Source: Candidatus Cryptobacteroides intestinavium
GTDB taxonomy: Bacteria > Bacteroidota > Bacteroidia > Bacteroidales > UBA932
NCBI GenBank assembly: GCA_017694845.1
Contig: JADIMI010000007.1
Coordinates: forward strand, 1-64,000
Direction: 5' to 3'
Length of the DNA: 64,000 nt
The translations under genes were made by a program, and so were the position numbers. The notes beneath the pieces are model-generated. The model was not told the origin of the DNA. It made no database searches and worked only from the letters and a program-made list of their open reading frames with translations. Numbering within the stretch: position 1 is the first letter of the stretch; every line of letters starts with the position of its first letter. Shown one piece after another: positions 58,143-64,000 of this stretch.

Positions 58143-58305
58143 AGTTCCAGTGTTATCTGCATTATAGCCCTTCCCTCCCGGACGGAAGGAAGGCAGACAA
58201 ATTTACCTATTTTCATCCAATATGCAAAAGGAATGCAAAAGGAATTGCAAAAGGAATCACAATCCGCACGGCATTATTCAAAGATACTGATTATCTTTGC
58301 AGGAT

Positions 58306-59007
58306 ATGGATGAGTTGACACGAGAAAGGCTCATTGGCTGGGCCGAAGAATATAACGATCCGAAATATTTCGAGGAGGATCCGATAATCTTTCCGAGAAG
58401 ATTCGCCGAGCAGTTCCGCTCCGGGAAATGCAGCATTGCGGATGTGGAGATAGCGGCAGTCATAGCCGCACATCTCGCCTGGGGACGGAGATGCATGATT
58501 GTCCGTGACTGCGGGAGAGCGTTTGATGAAATGGGCTGGAAGCCATACGACTATGTCATGCGAGGAGAGTACAGGGACGAGGATTCCAGCCTGCACCGCA
58601 CTGTGAAATGGAGCGAGTTCGCACGGATATGCTCGAACCTGAAAGAGGTGTACAGCGCACGCGGAAGTATCGAAGGGATGAGCAACACAGAGATAAGGTG
58701 CCGCATCTACGGCAGGAAGGAGGACCCGAAGGCTCCTGACAAGAAGATAAACATGATGAGACGCTGGCTGGTGAGGAATGATGGGAAGGTCGACCTGGGT
58801 CTATGGAAGGACAGTTCTCCTGCAGACCTGACAATCCCGCTGGATGTGCATGTCTACGGACAGGCGACCGCACTCGGGCTGACGGAAAGGAAGAGCAAGG
58901 ATATTGTAACGGCAAGGGAGATAACCGCAGCATTCAATGACATCTTCCCTGGTGACCCTTGCAAAGGGGACTTCGCTCTGTTCGGATACGGGGTGACGCA
59001 TCATTGA
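58306..59007 (+). CDS. TIGR02757 / DUF2400 family protein
   Basis: DPKYFEEDPIIFPRRF; AVIAAHLAWGRRCMIV; MMRRWLVRNDGKVDLGLW; IPLDVHVYGQATALGLT. Confidence 0.9.
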   Translation: MDELTRERLIGWAEEYNDPKYFEEDPIIFPRRFAEQFRSGKCSIADVEIAAVIAAHLAWGRRCMIVRDCGRAFDEMGWKPYDYVMRGEYRDEDSSLHRTVKWSEFARICSNLKEVYSARGSIEGMSNTEIRCRIYGRKEDPKAPDKKINMMRRWLVRNDGKVDLGLWKDSSPADLTIPLDVHVYGQATALGLTERKSKDIVTAREITAAFNDIFPGDPCKGDFALFGYGVTHH

Positions 59008-59057
59008 CGGTGCATTCCTGCAAAGAGAATACAGACTGATTCAAGAAGCCATTATAT

Positions 59058-59648
59058 ATGCCACGACTTTACATAGTGTCCGGCTGCAACGGAGCCGGCA
59101 AGACCACAGCTTCATACACCCTGCTTCCAGAGATGCTGGAATGCAGGCAGTTCGTGAATTCCGATGAATTCGCGAAAGGGCTCTCCCCGTTCAATCCTGA
59201 AGGTGCATCCATTCAGGCAAGCAGGTTTATGCTGATGAGGATACGGTATCTTCTGCAGAGGAAAGAAGACTTCGGGATAGAGACTACCCTGGCCACCAGG
59301 TCGCTTCTGAATACTGTACGTGCGGCCCAGGCGGAAGGCTATTATGTGACAGTCCTGTATTTCTGGCTGAATTCTCCGGATCTGGCCGTAAAGCGGGTGA
59401 AGGCAAGGGTCGCGGCAGGCGGTCACAATATACCGGAAGAGACTGTACGGAGACGTTACAGGGTGGGCATCAACTACTTCTTCAATGACTATGCACCTAT
59501 ATGCGACCGCTGGATACTTGCAGACAATTCCCAGGTCCCGTTCAAGGTTGTGGCGGAAGGGGGGAAGGCCCGACCTCTGATAATCAAGGACAGCGATACA
59601 TTTGAAAAGATAAAGGGTCTGGTTTCAGACCGCAATGAGCAGATATGA
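59058..59648 (+). CDS. Zeta-toxin-like P-loop kinase
   Basis: LYIVSGCNGAGKTTASYTLLPE; FVNSDEFAKGLSPFNPE; GIETTLATRS; PEETVRRRY. Confidence 0.85.
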   Translation: MPRLYIVSGCNGAGKTTASYTLLPEMLECRQFVNSDEFAKGLSPFNPEGASIQASRFMLMRIRYLLQRKEDFGIETTLATRSLLNTVRAAQAEGYYVTVLYFWLNSPDLAVKRVKARVAAGGHNIPEETVRRRYRVGINYFFNDYAPICDRWILADNSQVPFKVVAEGGKARPLIIKDSDTFEKIKGLVSDRNEQI

Positions 59649-61114
59649 ACCAGCAGCCTTTCTTCGACATATTCAGGACCGGGAAGCAGGAAATGGAGAA
59701 AGTCATTGCCGCAGGCCTTTCAGCAGGCGGAGACTGGTGTGACCTGTATTTTGAATATTCTGTCTACAATGACCTGATGCTCAGGGATGGTGAAGTGAAT
59801 TCCGGAGGATATCATGAAGATTTCGGTGTAGGGATCAGAGTGCTCGATGGAGAGAGGACAGGATATGCATATTCTGAAAGCACGGAACTGAAGGATATGA
59901 TCGCTGCGGCGAAGGCCGCATCAGCGATTTCTGCAGACAGGGTGAAATCCGTCACCAATATAAGCCCGGACATATCCGGCAAAGAAGATTCGAGGCGTGG
60001 CAGGGCGGCAGGAGGAAGAGTACCGTCAGACCGGTCCCTGGACCTGTATCCCGTATCCGAGACGTGGGACAAGACGGACCACAGCAGGTTCCTTCCCGTG
60101 CTCGAAAGAATCGACTCTGCTGTCCGGAGCAAGGACAGCAGAATCGTCAAGGTAATTATCCGCCTGTCCGACTATCAGAGCTATATAATGATGTACAACT
60201 CTCTCGGGGAGCTGACGGTGGACAGCCGTCCGATGTGCAGTATGACTGTCTCTGCGATCTTCTCCTATAAAGGCAAGACCGAGAACAGCACGGCATCATG
60301 GAGTCACCGCTGCGGTGCAGACATGGTCTCCGACGACCTGGCGGACAGACTCGCAGAAGAAGTAGTGGCCGGGATAGATGCAAAATTCGATGCCCGCAGG
60401 CCGAAAGGAGGAGAAATGCCGATAGTGATGGCGGCAGGGGCTTCCGGCATCCTGCTGCACGAAGCGATGGGACACGCCTTCGAGGCTGACTTCAACAGGA
60501 AGGGACAGTCCATATTCTCCGGCAGGACAGGGCGGAAGATATGCGGAAGCGGGATCAGCATCGTAGATGACGGCACCATACCGGGAAACCGCGGCGCAGG
60601 CAACTATGATGACGAAGGAGTTCCCGGGCAGAAGACATATATGGTCAGGAACGGTATACTTGAATCCTATCTGCACGACAGGATCAGTGCATCCTTCTAC
60701 GGAGTCTCCCCTACCGGAAACGGTCGGAGAGAGTCATTCAGATTCAACCCGATACCCCGTATGCGTGCTACATATATGGAGGCAGGGGATGCCGCTCCTG
60801 AAGATATCATTGCATCGGTACGGCACGGTCTTTATGTTACGGAATTCTCCAACGGGCAGGTCAGGATAGGCGAAGGGGACTTCACTTTCTATGTCAGAAG
60901 CGGATTTCTCATTGAGGACGGGAGACTGACTGCACCGGTCAAGGACATCAATGTCATTGGCAACGGGCCGGAAGCGCTGGCGAAGATTACCGCCGTAGGA
61001 AACGACCTGAAGATCGACAACGGGACCTGGACCTGCGGCAAGGAGCAGAACGTGCCTGTCTCCCTCGGCATACCGACAGTCCTGGTCAGCTCCCTGACAG
61101 CAGGAGGTGAATGA
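59645..61114 (+). CDS. tldD: TldD family metallopeptidase
   Basis: LHEAMGHAFEADF (HExxxH); IVDDGTIPGNRGAGNYDDEGVPGQKTYMVRNGILESYLHDR. Confidence 0.94.
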   Translation: MNQQPFFDIFRTGKQEMEKVIAAGLSAGGDWCDLYFEYSVYNDLMLRDGEVNSGGYHEDFGVGIRVLDGERTGYAYSESTELKDMIAAAKAASAISADRVKSVTNISPDISGKEDSRRGRAAGGRVPSDRSLDLYPVSETWDKTDHSRFLPVLERIDSAVRSKDSRIVKVIIRLSDYQSYIMMYNSLGELTVDSRPMCSMTVSAIFSYKGKTENSTASWSHRCGADMVSDDLADRLAEEVVAGIDAKFDARRPKGGEMPIVMAAGASGILLHEAMGHAFEADFNRKGQSIFSGRTGRKICGSGISIVDDGTIPGNRGAGNYDDEGVPGQKTYMVRNGILESYLHDRISASFYGVSPTGNGRRESFRFNPIPRMRATYMEAGDAAPEDIIASVRHGLYVTEFSNGQVRIGEGDFTFYVRSGFLIEDGRLTAPVKDINVIGNGPEALAKITAVGNDLKIDNGTWTCGKEQNVPVSLGIPTVLVSSLTAGGE

Positions 61115-61160
61115 CAGCACCGGCCGGGATGAAAAAGCAAACGCACTACATTGCAGTACA

Positions 61161-62588
61161 ATGAACAATACAATATTACAGAACGGGCAGATATCACGGA
61201 ACGGCTTCCAGGGAATCAGCGAAGAGGAGATCGCTGCGGCAGGACACTGTCTGGAGTCCGCCCTCGCCGGAGGAGCGGCTCAGGCAAGAGTCACTGTCAG
61301 CAAGAACATACTGGACTCCATACAGCTTCTGAACGGTGAAATCGACAAGGTCAGCAGAAATGCAGACAGGGCCCTCTCCATCCATCTGTTCGTAGATGGC
61401 AGATACGGGACCTACTCGACGAACAGGTTCTCCTTTGACAGCATTGACGAATTCATCCTCAAGGCGATCAGCCGTACCAGAATGCTTACTCCTGATAAAT
61501 GCAGGCATCTTCCTTCTCCTGAACTTTATGCAAGGAATGCAGTGTCGGGGAGAGAACTCGGCCTGTACGACAGACATTACGAGTGCATCTCTCCGGAAGA
61601 CAGGGTGAAGGCAGCGATGGCCGGAACGGTCTACGGGTCAGACAGGATCAGCAGCCGGCACACTCTGATCTCCGAGGAATGCGAATACTCGGATTCCGTC
61701 GACGACTGCTATATAATAGATTCACAGGGATTTACGGGCAGGCATACCGAGACATCGTTCTCCTTCTGGTCAGAAATCACCATACAGGATCGTAACGGTG
61801 ACAGATACAGCGGATACTGGTGGAGCTCCGCTCCTGCATATGACAGGCTTATGATATATGGTTGTTCGGAAACGGCCCTGTCGAGAGCCGAAGCCCAGGT
61901 CGGAGCCACAGGCCACAGCGGAGGGAAGTTCACGATGGTCGTCGACAGCACATGTAGTTCAAGGCTTGCCGCCCCCCTGCTGAACGCACTGTACGGCTCG
62001 GCCATACAGCAGAGGAACTCGTTCCTCGACGGGACGCTCAACAGAAAGATATTCCCGGATGAACTGACCGTGAGGGATATGGCCTGGAGCAAAGGAGAGA
62101 CAGGATCGAGGCTGTTCGATCCGGAAGGTATAGCGACAAGAGAAACCGACATTATCCGCAACGGGACTGTCGAAATGTATTTCATCAATACATATTTCTC
62201 CGACAAGCTCGGAATGCCTGCCACTGTAAACGGACCGTCGAGACCAGTCATTCTCCCGTTCAACCGATACACCGCCGGAAACGGTTTGGATTATAAAGAA
62301 AATGGCATAAATTTGCAGGCTATTCTCGAATCGGCCGGAAACGGGATCCTGGTGACAGGCTTCAACGGAGGCAACTGCAACAGCACAACGGGGAATTTCT
62401 CATACGGGATCGAGGGTTTCGCCTTCAGGGACGGGAAGATCACGCACCCGGTCAGGGAAATGCTTATAACTGGAAATATGGTATCCCTGTGGCAGTCCAT
62501 AATGGCAGCAGGATCCGATGCCAGGGAAGGAGCCAGATGGCAGATTCCGTCACTTGCATTCGGGGACGTGGATTTTACAGGAGAATGA
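61161..62588 (+). CDS. TldD/PmbA family protein
   Basis: MNNTILQNGQISRNGFQGI; MVVDSTCSSRLAAPLLNALYGSAIQQRNSFL; GFNGGNCNSTTGNFSYGIEGF. Confidence 0.92.
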   Translation: MNNTILQNGQISRNGFQGISEEEIAAAGHCLESALAGGAAQARVTVSKNILDSIQLLNGEIDKVSRNADRALSIHLFVDGRYGTYSTNRFSFDSIDEFILKAISRTRMLTPDKCRHLPSPELYARNAVSGRELGLYDRHYECISPEDRVKAAMAGTVYGSDRISSRHTLISEECEYSDSVDDCYIIDSQGFTGRHTETSFSFWSEITIQDRNGDRYSGYWWSSAPAYDRLMIYGCSETALSRAEAQVGATGHSGGKFTMVVDSTCSSRLAAPLLNALYGSAIQQRNSFLDGTLNRKIFPDELTVRDMAWSKGETGSRLFDPEGIATRETDIIRNGTVEMYFINTYFSDKLGMPATVNGPSRPVILPFNRYTAGNGLDYKENGINLQAILESAGNGILVTGFNGGNCNSTTGNFSYGIEGFAFRDGKITHPVREMLITGNMVSLWQSIMAAGSDAREGARWQIPSLAFGDVDFTGE

Positions 62589-62624
62589 CAGCCGCCAGCT
62601 GGTGACGGCACAAAGATCAATACT

Positions 62625-63263
62625 ATGAAAATAGGACAGAACAAAGTTGTCGAGCTCACATACGAGCTTGAAGTAGACGGACAGATCGTGGACAGATGTC
62701 CGGAAGAAAGGCCGCTTGACTATATACACGGCACAAGGACGCTGCTGGAGAAATTCGAGCAGAATATCGAAGGTCTGGAACCCGGAGAAAGTTTCAGCTT
62801 TACGCTTACACCTGAGGAAGGATACGGGGAAGTCGACCCGGACAGGATAATCGACCTTCCAAAGGCAGCATTTGAAGTGAACGGTGAAATCAGGGAGGAC
62901 CTGATGGTAGTAGGCAACCGTATTCCACTGATCAACAAGGCAGGAGGTGTAGTGCCCGGAATTATTCTGGAGGTGAATGAAAATTCAGTGAAAATCGATC
63001 TGAATTCCCAGATGGCCGGGAAAACCCTGAACTTTTCAGGAAAAGTGCTCACTGTCAGGGATGCTACCGACAAGGAGCTGACAGAGGGACTGCACGGAGA
63101 ATATGTCAAGAGCAACTGTGGCTGCCACGGCGGCTGCGGCGGACACGGAGAAGGCCACTGCCACAACGGGGAGGGTGAAGGCCACTGCCACAACGGGGAG
63201 GGTGAAGGACACTGCCACGGCGAAGGACACGAAGGCGGATGCTGCTGCGGGCATAAGGAGTAG
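62625..63263 (+). CDS. FKBP-type peptidyl-prolyl isomerase (SlyD-like) with His/Cys/Gly-rich tail
   Basis: YELEVDGQIVDRCPEERPLDYIHGTRTLLEKFEQNIEGLEPGE; tail GHCHNGEGEGHCHNGEGEGHCHGEGHEGGCCCGHKE. Confidence 0.95.
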   Translation: MKIGQNKVVELTYELEVDGQIVDRCPEERPLDYIHGTRTLLEKFEQNIEGLEPGESFSFTLTPEEGYGEVDPDRIIDLPKAAFEVNGEIREDLMVVGNRIPLINKAGGVVPGIILEVNENSVKIDLNSQMAGKTLNFSGKVLTVRDATDKELTEGLHGEYVKSNCGCHGGCGGHGEGHCHNGEGEGHCHNGEGEGHCHGEGHEGGCCCGHKE

Positions 63264-63266
63264 TCT

Positions 63267-64000
63267 ATGTGGCTGCTGCTTGCATTTGTCTCGGCTGCAC
63301 TGCTCGGCCTATATGATACATCGAAGAAAGCAGCACTGGAGAACAATGCCGTTCTTCCGGTGCTGCTTCTCAATACATTGTTCTCTACACTGATCTTTTC
63401 CCCTTTCATTATAGACTCCATTGCAGGAAGCGGATGGTTTGCCGGGACCATCTTTGACAGCAGTCCGTTCGCGGGACATCCTGAGACGTCAGGGGGAGCA
63501 GCCGGGATGACAGGATACATAGACACCCACCCTCTGCTGAAAGCACATCTGATGGTCATACTCAAGTCCTGTATCGTACTCACATCCTGGATTTTCGGAT
63601 ATTTCGGGCTCAAGCATCTTCCCATCACCATAGTCGGTCCCATCAACGCCACCAGGCCGATTCTTGTGCTTGTCGGTGCGATGATACTGTTCGGAGAGAG
63701 GCTCAACGGCTGGCAATGGGCAGGCGTCATACTTGCCATAATATCGCTTTTCCTGCTCAGCCGGTCAAGCAGGAAGGAGAATGTGGATTTCACGCACAAC
63801 AGATGGATCTGGTTCATAGCCATAGCGACCATCACCGGGGCGATGAGCGGGCTGTATGACAAATATATAATGCGGCAGCTCGGCCCTATGTTCGTCCAGG
63901 GCTGGTACAATTTCTACCAGTTCATTATGATGGGCGCCGTGATACTCATTCTGTGGCTCCCTAAACGGAAGGTTACGACACCTTTCCACTGGAGCTGGGC
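63267..64000 (+). CDS. EamA/DMT superfamily transporter (truncated by window end)
   Basis: MWLLLAFVSAALLGLYDTSKKAAL...LKHLPITIVGPINATRPILVLVGAMILFGERLNGWQWAGVILAIISLFLL; frame open at window end. Confidence 0.88.
   Translation, partial: MWLLLAFVSAALLGLYDTSKKAALENNAVLPVLLLNTLFSTLIFSPFIIDSIAGSGWFAGTIFDSSPFAGHPETSGGAAGMTGYIDTHPLLKAHLMVILKSCIVLTSWIFGYFGLKHLPITIVGPINATRPILVLVGAMILFGERLNGWQWAGVILAIISLFLLSRSSRKENVDFTHNRWIWFIAIATITGAMSGLYDKYIMRQLGPMFVQGWYNFYQFIMMGAVILILWLPKRKVTTPFHWSW

Noticed and set aside
62720-63910. 396-aa minus-strand ORF across FKBP and DMT genes
   Set aside because: Spans two real genes on the other strand; Pro/Ser-rich shadow of the His-rich tail.

Overview
The window reads as a chromosomal segment from a Bacteroidales-type bacterium. 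Support: a SusC/SusD pair, a hybrid two-component regulator, a T9SS-type C-terminal domain, fimbrillin/FISUMP lipoproteins, and TAnnTTTG -7 promoter motifs. I call about 44 protein genes and one tRNA-Leu(TAG). Main blocks: (1) a DUF4434/MFS/ROK sugar cassette; (2) a minus-strand run of DUF1080 and Gfo/Idh/MocA proteins, three fimbrillin-FISUMP lipoproteins, a PorV-like protein, an S8 peptidase, DUF4302, a Zn-metallopeptidase, SusD, SusC, a BACON-like lipoprotein, an HTCS and a PHP protein; (3) housekeeping genes (glnS, yicC, holA, CCA transferase, xerC-like, hpf/raiA, rluA, prmA, tldD/pmbA, FKBP). The least explained content is intergenic: (a) three copies of a ~157-bp element built as two inverted half-units, each bounded by GGACCGCGAACA/TGTTCGCGGTCC; (b) a dispersed hairpin repeat (GTCATTCTGAG..GAAGAATCTG) with compensatory stem changes, mostly 3' of genes, often followed by ladders of truncated units at fixed 20 or 22-23 bp periods, and once captured in frame in an AsmA-like gene; (c) a TGCGCAGAGRCG hairpin family; (d) a 73-bp tandem hairpin pair. 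Families a-c recur together in the same order, suggesting composite non-coding islands. All assignments come from reading the sequence; no database search was run.
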